Notes: a model not told the origin generated them from the sequence alone. Positions 1 through 6,537 are shown, counted from the first letter of the stretch. The stretch: 10,793 nt of DNA from Candidatus Mesolinea sp. UBA5823 (GCA_002417685.1 DICP01000089.1:6527-17319), one strand, 5' to 3'. Numbers and translations: made by a program.

Positions 1-8
1 TAAATCGA

Positions 9-29
9 GAGCCCAGATTTATAGGGCTC
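9..29 (-). terminator. Weak hairpin downstream of the flippase-like gene
   Basis: A perfect 6-bp inverted repeat (GAGCCC at 9-14, GGGCTC at 24-29) with a 9-base loop lies about 27 bases past the stop codon of the leftmost minus-strand gene. Read on the minus strand it is followed only by TCGATTTA, so there is no proper T run. It may be a weak or factor-assisted transcript end for the tlyA-lepA operon, or chance. Nothing else is seen in bases 1-55. Confidence 0.3.
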
Positions 30-55
30 GAAGTAGGTGGCAGAAATTAATATTT

Positions 56-1084
56 TCAAGCAATATCTCCTGGCTGCTTGCGCCAATGGGTAGCCTTACT
101 TGCCAGGCTTCTAAAGCTTTCACCAAGGATATAAATGCCTACCATTCCCAACACACTGTTTCCTACAAATTGCACCGCATGTAAAATGAGCGCAATAGCC
201 AATGCTGTAGATTGCTCCACGCCCAATAAACCATAGAGCGCCACGTTTGCTGCCTCGTATACCCCCAAGTTAGCTGGAGCGGCGGGCAAAGCATTAGCAA
301 ATGACCCGCCAGCAACAATGAAAACGGACCACCAATCTTGGCTGGTGGGTAAGAGCGCTCGCTGTAACACCACAACAGATCCCATCGAGCACATCCAGCT
401 GGTTGCCAGCAATAAAAGAGCATACAAAAATCTGATTGGATCGAGCAGAATCTGAAATCCCGCTAAGAATCCGTTTATCCTGGGCAGCCATCGCAACAGA
501 CGTGGTTTATCCGCCCAACGGGTTTGGAGTTTAGCGTTTATATTCTTCAAATTGCGCGCAGCTAAACCTGCCACAATGAATAACAATACAGTAAGCGCCA
601 ACACTATGCTGGCTAAGGTTTGCATCGAGCGTGCACTTACCACCCTTGGCAACATCAACAAAAAATAGACCGCCGCAAGAAAAAAATCTAACGTCCGCTC
701 GGTGATAATGCTTGCCAACACCTCGAGGAAACCAGCATGGGCTTTACCTTTGCCAGCCAACAACGCCGCTCGGCCAAACTCACCCAGTTTGAAAGGCAGT
801 ACATTATTGAGCAAATAGCCAGCATTGACTCCCCAAAAAGCCTGCCCAAAACTAAATTGGCCTTTGAGCAAGAAATACCAGCAATTAACTCGTAAAAATA
901 GGCTAAGCAAAAACAATCCGGCAACGGCGAGCAGCGTTCCGAACTGCACGCGCGCAAAAGCAGCCCCGACCTGACTGAAATCAACCTGTTGACTGAGAAA
1001 GTAAATCGCGGCGGCTGTAATTACCACTGGCAGCAGCCAGCGTAAAACACTGGAAAGATTAGCTTTTTTAGGCTCGTGTGGCAT
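56..1084 (-). CDS. Flippase-like integral membrane protein (UPF0104 / lysylphosphatidylglycerol synthase TM family)
   Basis: A 342-residue polytopic inner-membrane protein. It resembles the family (TIGR00374/UPF0104) that shares the transmembrane flippase domain of MprF but lacks the lysyl-transfer domain. Visible signatures are NNVLPFKLGEFGRAALL (93-109), ERTLDFF (129-135), and PAAPANLGVYEAAN (267-280) followed by LHAVQFVGNSVLG in the last helices. Several hydrophobic segments run from about residue 13 to 320, and both ends are hydrophilic. The substrate is unknown; relatives have been linked to moving lipids or lipid-linked intermediates across the membrane, and no substrate can be read here. 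The start is firm: its ATG shares one base with the lepA stop codon (TAATG), and an AGAGGA Shine-Dalgarno lies just upstream inside the lepA end, which implies translational coupling. It is the last gene of the tlyA-lepA operon. Confidence 0.8.
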   Translation of the reverse strand: MPHEPKKANLSSVLRWLLPVVITAAAIYFLSQQVDFSQVGAAFARVQFGTLLAVAGLFLLSLFLRVNCWYFLLKGQFSFGQAFWGVNAGYLLNNVLPFKLGEFGRAALLAGKGKAHAGFLEVLASIITERTLDFFLAAVYFLLMLPRVVSARSMQTLASIVLALTVLLFIVAGLAARNLKNINAKLQTRWADKPRLLRWLPRINGFLAGFQILLDPIRFLYALLLLATSWMCSMGSVVVLQRALLPTSQDWWSVFIVAGGSFANALPAAPANLGVYEAANVALYGLLGVEQSTALAIALILHAVQFVGNSVLGMVGIYILGESFRSLASKATHWRKQPGDIA

Positions 1085-2877
1085 TATTCCTCTAACCTTA
1101 GCATCGCCATAAAGGCTTCTTGGGGGATTTCGACGCTGCCTACCATTTTCATGCGTTTTTTTCCTTTTTTTTGTTTTTCAAGCAGCTTCTTTTTGCGCGT
1201 GATGTCACCGCCGTAACATTTAGCCAAGACGTCTTTGCGCAAAGCTTTAACATTGGCGCGGGAAATTACCTTGCCTTGTGAGTAGGCTTGAATTGGGATA
1301 GTAAAAAGTTGTTGTGGGATGAGCTCTTTAAGTTTGCTAACCAGCGCTTGGCCTTTATGATAGGCATCGTTTTTATGCACAATGGCGGTAAGTGCATCGA
1401 CTTTATCGCCATTGATGAGAATCTCCAATTTGACCAAGTCACCTGCACGATATTCTAAAAACTGATAATCCATGGAAGCATAGCCGCGCGTGCCAGATTT
1501 GAGCAGATCAAAGAAGTCGACGATGATCTCAGAAAGCGGGATTTGGAAATTGAGTTGCACACGGTTAGCTGATGGGTATTCTTCGCTAATGTAAATACCG
1601 CGCTTGCGCTTGACTAAGTCCATCACCACGCCGTAATATTCCGATGGCGTAAAGATGTTGAGGGTTAGCCATGGCTCACGAATTTCAACAATGCGGCTCT
1701 CATCTGGAAGGTCGGCGGGAGAATCAATGATGATCACATCCCCATTAGTCAAGAGCACCTGGTATTCAACCGAGGGGGCTGTAAAGACCACATCTAAGTT
1801 ATATTCACGCTCCAGCCGCTCCTGAATAATCTCCATGTGGAACAAACCCAAAAATCCGCAGCGAAAGCCAAAATTGAGGGCTTCGCTCGATTCAGGCTCA
1901 AAACTTAGCGAAGCATCATTGAGTTGCAGCTTCTCGAGAGCATCTTTGAGGTTAGGGTAATCTTCGCCTTCAGTAGGGTACACACCAGCAAAAACCATGG
2001 GTTTAGCCTTGCGATAACCCGGGAGGGCTTCAGCTGCCGGCTTTACCGCATTAGTGATGGTATCCCCTACACGGCATTCAGAGACAGTTTTTAGCCCCGT
2101 AGCGATGTAACCCACATCACCAGCTTCCAATTTATCTATCGGACGTAAATCAGGCGAAAAGACACCTATTTCTACAGGCTGTGTGCGGATGCCATTCGCC
2201 ATCATCATTATCCGATCGGTAGGCTCGAGTTTCCCATCAAACACCCGTACGTACGCGATCACACCCTTATAAGGGTCATAATGAGAGTCAAAAATTAGTG
2301 CACGCAAAGGCCGGTCAATATTTCGGGATGGCTGCGGTATCTTTTGGGCAATTGCCTCGAGTACCAACTCCACATTTTGCCCCGTTTTGGCGCTGATGGG
2401 GATGATTTCTTCTTCAGCTACACCTAAGAGGTTTACTAAATCTTTCTTGACCTCATCCACCTGTGCGCTTGGAAGGTCAATTTTATTTATTACAGGAATG
2501 ATGACCAGGTTAGCATCCAATGCTAAGTAAAGGTTGGCTAACGTTTGTGCCTCAATCCCTTGGGTTGCATCCACAACTAAAACCGCGCCTTCACACGCAT
2601 AAAGTGCTCGGCTGACCTCATAATTAAAGTCAACATGCCCTGGGGTATCGATGAGGTTAAACTCGTAATCCTGCTCATCCCTGGCATGATAAACCATACG
2701 CACAGCCGAGGCTTTGATCGTGACACCCTTCTCGCGTTCCAATTCCATGTTATCCAACACCTGCTCAGTCATCTCACGTACAGAGATGGTGCCTGTCAAT
2801 TGGATCATTCGGTCAGCTAAAGTGGATTTGCCGTGATCGACGTGGGCAATAATGCAAAAATTACGGATATTTTCCAT
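1084..2877 (-). CDS. lepA: Elongation factor 4 (LepA), ribosome-associated GTPase
   Basis: A full-length 597-residue LepA/EF4. This translational GTPase resembles EF-G and can back-translocate ribosomes or assist 30S biogenesis; it is found in the cytosol and at the membrane. G-domain motifs are intact: P-loop AHVDHGKST (11-19), switch II DTPGH (77-81), NKID (131-134) and SAK (162-164), with the GVTI switch-I threonine at 53. The EF-G-like domains follow, then the LepA-specific C-terminal domain ending in a basic stretch (ITRKKKLLEKQKKGKKRMK) and the conserved VEIPQEAF. The start MENIRNFCIIAHVDHGKS matches the family N-terminus, and an in-frame TAA lies two codons upstream, so no longer start is possible. 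It is the middle gene of a minus-strand operon, 26 bases after tlyA. Its best Shine-Dalgarno is unusually far upstream (separate entry). Confidence 0.97.
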   Translation of the reverse strand: MENIRNFCIIAHVDHGKSTLADRMIQLTGTISVREMTEQVLDNMELEREKGVTIKASAVRMVYHARDEQDYEFNLIDTPGHVDFNYEVSRALYACEGAVLVVDATQGIEAQTLANLYLALDANLVIIPVINKIDLPSAQVDEVKKDLVNLLGVAEEEIIPISAKTGQNVELVLEAIAQKIPQPSRNIDRPLRALIFDSHYDPYKGVIAYVRVFDGKLEPTDRIMMMANGIRTQPVEIGVFSPDLRPIDKLEAGDVGYIATGLKTVSECRVGDTITNAVKPAAEALPGYRKAKPMVFAGVYPTEGEDYPNLKDALEKLQLNDASLSFEPESSEALNFGFRCGFLGLFHMEIIQERLEREYNLDVVFTAPSVEYQVLLTNGDVIIIDSPADLPDESRIVEIREPWLTLNIFTPSEYYGVVMDLVKRKRGIYISEEYPSANRVQLNFQIPLSEIIVDFFDLLKSGTRGYASMDYQFLEYRAGDLVKLEILINGDKVDALTAIVHKNDAYHKGQALVSKLKELIPQQLFTIPIQAYSQGKVISRANVKALRKDVLAKCYGGDITRKKKLLEKQKKGKKRMKMVGSVEIPQEAFMAMLRLEE

Positions 2878-2897
2878 GAGGCTTTAGTGGCGTTCGC

Positions 2898-2905
2898 TCC
2901 TCCTT
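2898..2905 (-). promoter_or_regulatory. Displaced Shine-Dalgarno upstream of lepA
   Basis: The minus strand reads AAGGAGGA here, a near-perfect anti-16S match that overlaps the tlyA stop codon. The gap to the lepA ATG is 20 bases rather than the usual 5-9. No nearer purine-rich motif is seen, and an in-frame stop excludes a longer lepA. A short GAGG/CCTC pairing (2899-2902 with 2878-2881) could fold this interval. The motif is clear; its use at this distance is uncertain. Confidence 0.5.
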
Positions 2906-3698
2906 ATTCATTTTCCTGCGAAATCACCTGAGCTATTGCCTCGGGAATGGATATATGATCGGAATTACCACCTACGCGTAGCGCCAGTAAAAATTCAGTG
3001 TTTCCGTCTGAACCTGTGAGCGGTGAGCGGATGAGCCCAGCTAAGCCATAGCCCAGTTTTTGAGCTAAAGTCATTACCTGCTCTAAAACCTGGGCGTGTA
3101 CGGCGCTATCCCGAATGACACCGTTGGTATGCTTCACGATTTCCCGCCCGGCTTCAAACTGAGGTTTAACCAGAGCTACCACTTCACCGGGTTTACCTCC
3201 AAACCAGTTAATCACCACTGGCAAAATATAATCCAAAGAAATGAAGGAGACATCGATGGTTACGAAATCAACTGGTTCGGCTAGGCTCTTGAGCTGCCGA
3301 GCATTGGTATGTTCCATGACCACAACGAGAGGATTGTCACGCAAGGATTCGTGCAGTTCTCCTTGCCCAACATCAATGGCATAGACTTTTCGAGCGCCAT
3401 ATTGAAGCAGACAGTCGGTAAACCCGCCGGTGGAAGCGCCTACATCGGCACAAATTTTATTCAGAGGGCTCAGCTTAAAATGTTCTAGGGCGGCTTTGAG
3501 CTTCAACCCAGCCCGTGAGACAAACTCCGGTCTAGCTATAATGGCTATATTGCAATCTGGGGTTACCATCTGCGATGCTTTATTCGCTATAATGCCATCG
3601 ACCTTAATCAAGCCTTCATCGATGGCGCGCTGAGCACGATTGCGACTCTCCACTAAGCCTAAGTTTACCAAGTGCTGGTCTAACCTAATTTTTCTCAT
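2904..3698 (-). CDS. tlyA: TlyA-type rRNA 2'-O-methyltransferase (S4 domain + FtsJ-like)
   Basis: A 264-residue TlyA family protein, historically called hemolysin A. Characterised members use S-adenosylmethionine to 2'-O-methylate 16S and/or 23S rRNA cytidines, which sensitises ribosomes to capreomycin. An S4 RNA-binding domain covers about residues 3-60 (RLDQHLVNLGLVESRNRAQRA), followed by the SRAGLKL linker (61-67). The Rossmann methyltransferase has its SAM-binding ADVGASTGGFTDCLL at 84-98. The catalytic K-D-K-E set appears as K66 or K68, D149 (TIDVSF), K178 (LVKPQFEAGRE) and E235 (GNTEFLL). Length is normal. It is the first gene of the operon with lepA and the flippase-like gene. There is no Shine-Dalgarno, and a -10-like TAGAAT sits only 6 bases upstream of the ATG, so the mRNA may be leaderless. 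Which rRNA sites it modifies cannot be read from the sequence. Confidence 0.93.
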   Translation of the reverse strand: MRKIRLDQHLVNLGLVESRNRAQRAIDEGLIKVDGIIANKASQMVTPDCNIAIIARPEFVSRAGLKLKAALEHFKLSPLNKICADVGASTGGFTDCLLQYGARKVYAIDVGQGELHESLRDNPLVVVMEHTNARQLKSLAEPVDFVTIDVSFISLDYILPVVINWFGGKPGEVVALVKPQFEAGREIVKHTNGVIRDSAVHAQVLEQVMTLAQKLGYGLAGLIRSPLTGSDGNTEFLLALRVGGNSDHISIPEAIAQVISQENE

Positions 3699-3704
3699 GG
3701 CTCT

Positions 3705-3710
3705 ATTCTA
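3705..3710 (-). promoter_or_regulatory. Candidate -10 box of the tlyA operon (leaderless)
   Basis: The minus strand reads TAGAAT (5 of 6 to TATAAT), with 6 bases between it and the tlyA ATG. Transcription starting about 7 bases downstream would begin at the start codon, and no Shine-Dalgarno is present. No convincing -35 is seen at 16-18 bases, so the promoter is tentative. Confidence 0.4.
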
Positions 3711-3736
3711 ATCGGTTTTTTCGAATTCTCCCCGCA

Positions 3737-3763
3737 TTGGAAGTTTACAATTAATGATAATAT
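3737..3763 (+). promoter_or_regulatory. Candidate promoter of the isoprenoid operon (leaderless)
   Basis: An AT-rich GATAAT/TAATAT (3756-3763) lies 7-9 bases before the ATG at 3771. A possible -35, TTGGAA, is at 3737-3742, but its spacing of 13-15 bases is short. No Shine-Dalgarno precedes the ATG, so transcription is expected to start at or a few bases before the start codon. It is divergent from the tlyA promoter within a 72-base intergenic region. The -10 region is plausible and the -35 is weak. Confidence 0.4.
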
Positions 3764-3770
3764 ATCCTGC

Positions 3771-4640
3771 ATGCAAGCTATCCTCAAAACTTTGCGCCCT
3801 AAACAATGGATAAAAAATCTGGTCATTTTTGCTGGCTTGGTCTTTGATGGACAGTTACTTAACCTGCAGCCATTCTTGCGCGTGCTATTCGCAACATTAA
3901 TCTTCTGCCTCATCTCCGGTCTGACCTATACCCTCAATGATTTATTCGATATCAAAGCAGATCGCTTGCACCCGCAGAAGAAAAACCGGCCAATTGCGTC
4001 TGGACGCCTAAGTGTTCAGCATGCGATCCTGTTGGCTGTTATTTTAGCGCTAATTGCTTTTCCAGCAGCATTTTTACTCTCCATTGAATTTGGATGGGTA
4101 TGTTTAACTTACACCTTGCTTATATTGGCTTATTCCAAATGGCTCAAAAAGATCTTAATCTTAGATGTGATGATCATCGCTTTCGGTTTTGTTTTACGCG
4201 TGATCGCCGGCGTAGTGGTCATTACGGTTAATTATTTCTCACCATGGCTGTTCCTCATCACCACCTTGCTCGCGATCTTTTTAGGTTTTGGCAAACGCCT
4301 CTCCGAGCTGAAGATGTTAGAAACCCATGCCAGCGAGCACCGTAACGTTTTAGCAGGTTACTCTATCCCGCTGCTCGAAGATTATATTAATATTGTTTTG
4401 TGTGCTACTCTCATCACTTACTGTCTGTATACCTTTTCCGCCCATCCAGCCATGAATGCATACGCGATGATGTTGACCATTCCCTTTGTGCTCTATGGTC
4501 TCTTCCGATATATGTATATTATCCAAAATAGTCACTTGGCTGCCGCCCCAGAAGAAGCCCTGCTCCGGGACCGGCCATTGCAGCTGGTGGTGCTTTTTTG
4601 GGCTCTGGCTGTTATTGTGATTATTTATTTTATCTATTAA
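3771..4640 (+). CDS. UbiA-family prenyltransferase, decaprenyl-phosphate phosphoribosyltransferase-like
   Basis: A 289-residue membrane enzyme of the UbiA superfamily with many hydrophobic segments. The N-terminal LRPKQWIKNLVIFA (8-21), the Asp-rich NDLFDIKADR (56-65), HPQKKNRPIASG (67-78) and the later GKRLSELK (174-181) are the pattern I know from the decaprenyl-phosphate phosphoribosyltransferase subfamily (mycobacterial Rv3806c type). That subfamily transfers phosphoribose from PRPP to a polyprenyl phosphate. The assignment comes from motif recall, not alignment; another UbiA activity on a different acceptor is possible. It leads the operon with mevalonate kinase, whose Shine-Dalgarno overlaps this stop codon. 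The start at 3771 fits the family N-terminus but has no Shine-Dalgarno. Confidence 0.8.
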   Translation: MQAILKTLRPKQWIKNLVIFAGLVFDGQLLNLQPFLRVLFATLIFCLISGLTYTLNDLFDIKADRLHPQKKNRPIASGRLSVQHAILLAVILALIAFPAAFLLSIEFGWVCLTYTLLILAYSKWLKKILILDVMIIAFGFVLRVIAGVVVITVNYFSPWLFLITTLLAIFLGFGKRLSELKMLETHASEHRNVLAGYSIPLLEDYINIVLCATLITYCLYTFSAHPAMNAYAMMLTIPFVLYGLFRYMYIIQNSHLAAAPEEALLRDRPLQLVVLFWALAVIVIIYFIY

Positions 4641-4647
4641 GGAACAA

Positions 4648-5607
4648 ATGCCAGTTATTTCTTCCAGCGCCTGTGCTAAGCTCATCCTCTTAGGAGAACA
4701 TGCCGTTGTCTATGGTCAGCCTGCTTTAGCCATACCATTTTCAGGGCTGAAAGTGCGCTGCGTGATCGAGCCATGGATAAATGGCCCCACCGGCACACTG
4801 CACATCAAAGCTCGCGAGCTTCAGCTGAACCAACCCTTACAAGTGCTGCCCGAGGATAACTTCCTGCGCAAAGCAGTAGAGTTGGTTCTCGCCGAATTAG
4901 GGGTTTCCCAAACGCCAACCTGTAAGCTGACGATTTATTCTGATATCCCCATATCAGCTGGTTTGGGAGCCAGCGCTGCAATTGCAGTGGCGACAATGCG
5001 GGCACTTTCAGCTTTTTTAGGCCATCCTCTCGAAAAGGAAACGCTTAACCGTTTAGCCTTTGAGACTGAGAGGTTGATGCATGGCAACCCATCTGGCATC
5101 GATAATACCGTAATTGTTTATGAGCAACCGATTTTGTTCCGCAAAGGCGAACTCATCGAGTTTGTTTACCCAAGCAAAAACTTACATTTTTTGATCGCCG
5201 ATAGCGGAATCAAAAAGGCGACTGCAGATACCGTGGCTTACCTCGCGCAGCAGCGTGAAGGTAACCCCCAGTTTATTGAAGCTGCACTTGCGGAAATCGG
5301 AAGGATTGCTCTTTTTGGCAGGAAAGCTTTTGAGCAAGGAGACCTATCCGCTTTAGGCGAAGCGATGAATGCCAATCAAGCTCTTTTAGCACAGCTCGAT
5401 CTCTCGTGTGAAGCGCTGGAAAAACTCATCGTTGCTGCGCGGCAAGCCGGTGCTCTGGGGGCTAAGCTGACCGGCGGTGGTAAAGGCGGAAACATGCTCG
5501 CCTTGATCACGCCGGAAACCCAGGAAGCAGTCAGGAAAGCGCTGCTCTCAGCTGGTGCAGTCAGCATTTACCAGACCAACCTAAAAGGGGTGCAAGACAA
5601 TGACTGA
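4648..5607 (+). CDS. mvk: Mevalonate kinase (GHMP family)
   Basis: A 319-residue GHMP kinase that phosphorylates mevalonate to 5-phosphomevalonate with ATP in the cytosol. The N-terminal KLILLGEHAVVYGQPALAIP (11-30) is the mevalonate kinase signature. The glycine-rich ATP loop PISAGLGASAAIAVA is at 101-115. The ERLMHGNPSGIDN segment (141-153) carries the expected catalytic Asp (D152) and the Mg-binding Glu (E141). The C-terminal GHMP motif GAKLTGGGKGG is at 271-281. Length matches archaeal and bacterial enzymes. The ATG is preceded by AAGGA, which overlaps the stop codon of the prenyltransferase (7-base gap). The 3' end overlaps the isopentenyl phosphate kinase start by 8 bases, so the two are probably translated together. 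HAVVYG and the GNPSGIDN context argue against phosphomevalonate kinase, homoserine kinase or galactokinase. Confidence 0.94.
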   Translation: MPVISSSACAKLILLGEHAVVYGQPALAIPFSGLKVRCVIEPWINGPTGTLHIKARELQLNQPLQVLPEDNFLRKAVELVLAELGVSQTPTCKLTIYSDIPISAGLGASAAIAVATMRALSAFLGHPLEKETLNRLAFETERLMHGNPSGIDNTVIVYEQPILFRKGELIEFVYPSKNLHFLIADSGIKKATADTVAYLAQQREGNPQFIEAALAEIGRIALFGRKAFEQGDLSALGEAMNANQALLAQLDLSCEALEKLIVAARQAGALGAKLTGGGKGGNMLALITPETQEAVRKALLSAGAVSIYQTNLKGVQDND

Positions 5608-6400
5608 TCTGGATCCCAATCTGCTGTTTATTAAGCTCGGTGGTTCCTTGATTACTGATAAAGACCAGGCAGAAAGCGCTAGAGCCGATATAATTTTTGC
5701 ACTGCTTCAGGAAATACGTCAGCAACTGCAACGCGAGCCAAGCTTGAAGGTCCTGATTGGGCATGGATCGGGTTCCTTTGGGCATCATGCCGCGCGTAAG
5801 TATGGCACTCGCCAAGGCGTTTCTACACCAGAAGACTGGCAAGGGTTCCAGGAAGTTTGGCTAAGCGCGCGCGAGCTGAACCAGATTGTCGTCCACCTCG
5901 CCGCAAAAGCGCGCTTGCCAGTGATTAGCTTCCCCCCTTCGGCTGCAACCTTCACCGCCAACCATATTGTGCAACAATGGGAACTAACGCCAATGCGCAG
6001 CGTGCTGGCTCATGGGCTTATCCCCTTGGTTTACGGGGATGTAGTTGTGGATACGGCGCTTGGTGGCACCATCCTTTCAACTGAGGACCTGTTTGTCTAT
6101 TTAGCCAAGCAGCTGAAACCAGCACGCATCTTCCTCGCAGGCAGTGAAGAGGGAGTTTTTGCTGATTTTCCGGCTAATACCCATCTCATTCCTATGATTA
6201 ACCGCAATGAAGACCTTTCAAGTATCCTGCAGGGTTCTGCCAGCCAAGACGTGACCGGTGGAATGCTCACCAAGGTGAACCTGATGCAAGCACTTTGCCA
6301 TGAGCTGCCAGGATTGGAAGTTCGTATTTTTAGTGCTGAAGACCCAACCATTTTAGGCGGAATAATGCAAGGCAAACCTGTCGGGACGTTAATCCGCTGA
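5600..6400 (+). CDS. ipk: Isopentenyl phosphate kinase
   Basis: A 266-residue amino-acid-kinase-fold enzyme that converts isopentenyl phosphate plus ATP to isopentenyl diphosphate. The N-terminal FIKLGGSLITDKD (10-22) carries the ATP-phosphate-binding lysine K12. GHGSGSFGHH (54-63) includes H62, corresponding to the histidine that marks isopentenyl phosphate kinases and contacts the substrate phosphate. YGDVVVDTALGGTILSTEDL (145-164) and DVTGGMLTKV (217-226) complete the nucleotide site. The GSFGH histidine separates it from glutamate-5-kinase, UMP kinase and fosfomycin kinase relatives. The ATG lies inside the mevalonate kinase end, with AGGGGTG 7 bases upstream. Together the two enzymes point to the alternative mevalonate pathway, which needs a phosphomevalonate decarboxylase encoded elsewhere. 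A terminator-like hairpin begins at its stop codon. Confidence 0.94.
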   Translation: MTDLDPNLLFIKLGGSLITDKDQAESARADIIFALLQEIRQQLQREPSLKVLIGHGSGSFGHHAARKYGTRQGVSTPEDWQGFQEVWLSARELNQIVVHLAAKARLPVISFPPSAATFTANHIVQQWELTPMRSVLAHGLIPLVYGDVVVDTALGGTILSTEDLFVYLAKQLKPARIFLAGSEEGVFADFPANTHLIPMINRNEDLSSILQGSASQDVTGGMLTKVNLMQALCHELPGLEVRIFSAEDPTILGGIMQGKPVGTLIR

Positions 6401-6427
6401 GGTATTGCGATACCACGCTCAGCTTTT
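6396..6427 (+). terminator. Terminator-like hairpin after the isoprenoid operon
   Basis: The outer stem GCTGAG (6396-6401) pairs with CTCAGC (6418-6423). Inside it GGTAT/ATACC closes a TGCG tetraloop (6401-6414), with a small bulge on the 3' side. TTTT follows at 6424-6427. The hairpin overlaps the isopentenyl phosphate kinase stop codon. The short T run makes it moderate in strength, but its position just before a new promoter fits an operon end. Confidence 0.6.
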
Positions 6428-6452
6428 ACATTTGGAAAGCCTTTGGAAGATT

Positions 6453-6477
6453 ACACACTATAATAGCGTGAGTGTGT
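6453..6477 (+). promoter_or_regulatory. Candidate operator: dyad straddling the dgt -10 box
   Basis: ACACACT (6453-6459) and AGTGTGT (6471-6477) form a perfect 7-bp inverted repeat with an 11-base centre that contains most of the TATAAT. A second, overlapping imperfect dyad is ACACTAT (6455-6461) with ATAGCGT (6463-6469), 6 of 7 pairs. A protein bound here would cover the -10 and start point, so repression is the likely effect. The ACACTATA half resembles the half-site of the nucleotide-reduction repressor NrdR, but the other half does not fit well. The regulator is unknown. Confidence 0.4.
6459..6464 (+). promoter_or_regulatory. -10 box of the dgt-greA operon
   Basis: A perfect TATAAT lies 74 bases upstream of the chosen dgt ATG and just past the previous operon's hairpin. 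Transcription would begin near 6471, giving a leader of about 67 bases. There is no good -35 at 16-18 bases; TTTGGAA copies at 6431 and 6442 are nearby but wrongly spaced, which suggests activator dependence or a non-consensus -35. Confidence 0.6.
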
Positions 6478-6524
6478 TTCCCCGATAGGGTACACCAGGA
6501 ATTTTTAGTACAGAACTTAGCGAA

Positions 6525-6530
6525 AAGGAA
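6525..6530 (+). promoter_or_regulatory. Shine-Dalgarno that fixes the dgt start
   Basis: AAGGAA lies 7 bases before the ATG at 6538. This spacing supports that ATG over the in-frame GTG at 6472, which has no Shine-Dalgarno. It also argues against the ATG at 6531, which is out of frame and directly abuts the motif. Confidence 0.65.
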
Positions 6531-6537
6531 ATGCAGG

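Noticed and set aside
3771..4640. Assignment as menaquinone (MenA), heme O synthase or 4-hydroxybenzoate prenyltransferase
   Set aside because: The RPKQWIKN start and HPQKKNRPIASG after the first Asp motif fit the phosphoribosyltransferase-like branch better, and no quinone or heme genes are nearby.
4805..5005. Antisense open frame within mevalonate kinase
   Set aside because: It covers the GHMP motif region on the opposite strand; its composition is explained by the sense gene.
6472..6537. GTG at 6472 as the dgt start, adding 22 residues
   Set aside because: It has no Shine-Dalgarno and the extra residues do not look like the family N-terminus. The ATG at 6538 has AAGGAA at 7 bases. A leaderless GTG start near the predicted transcription start remains a remote option.
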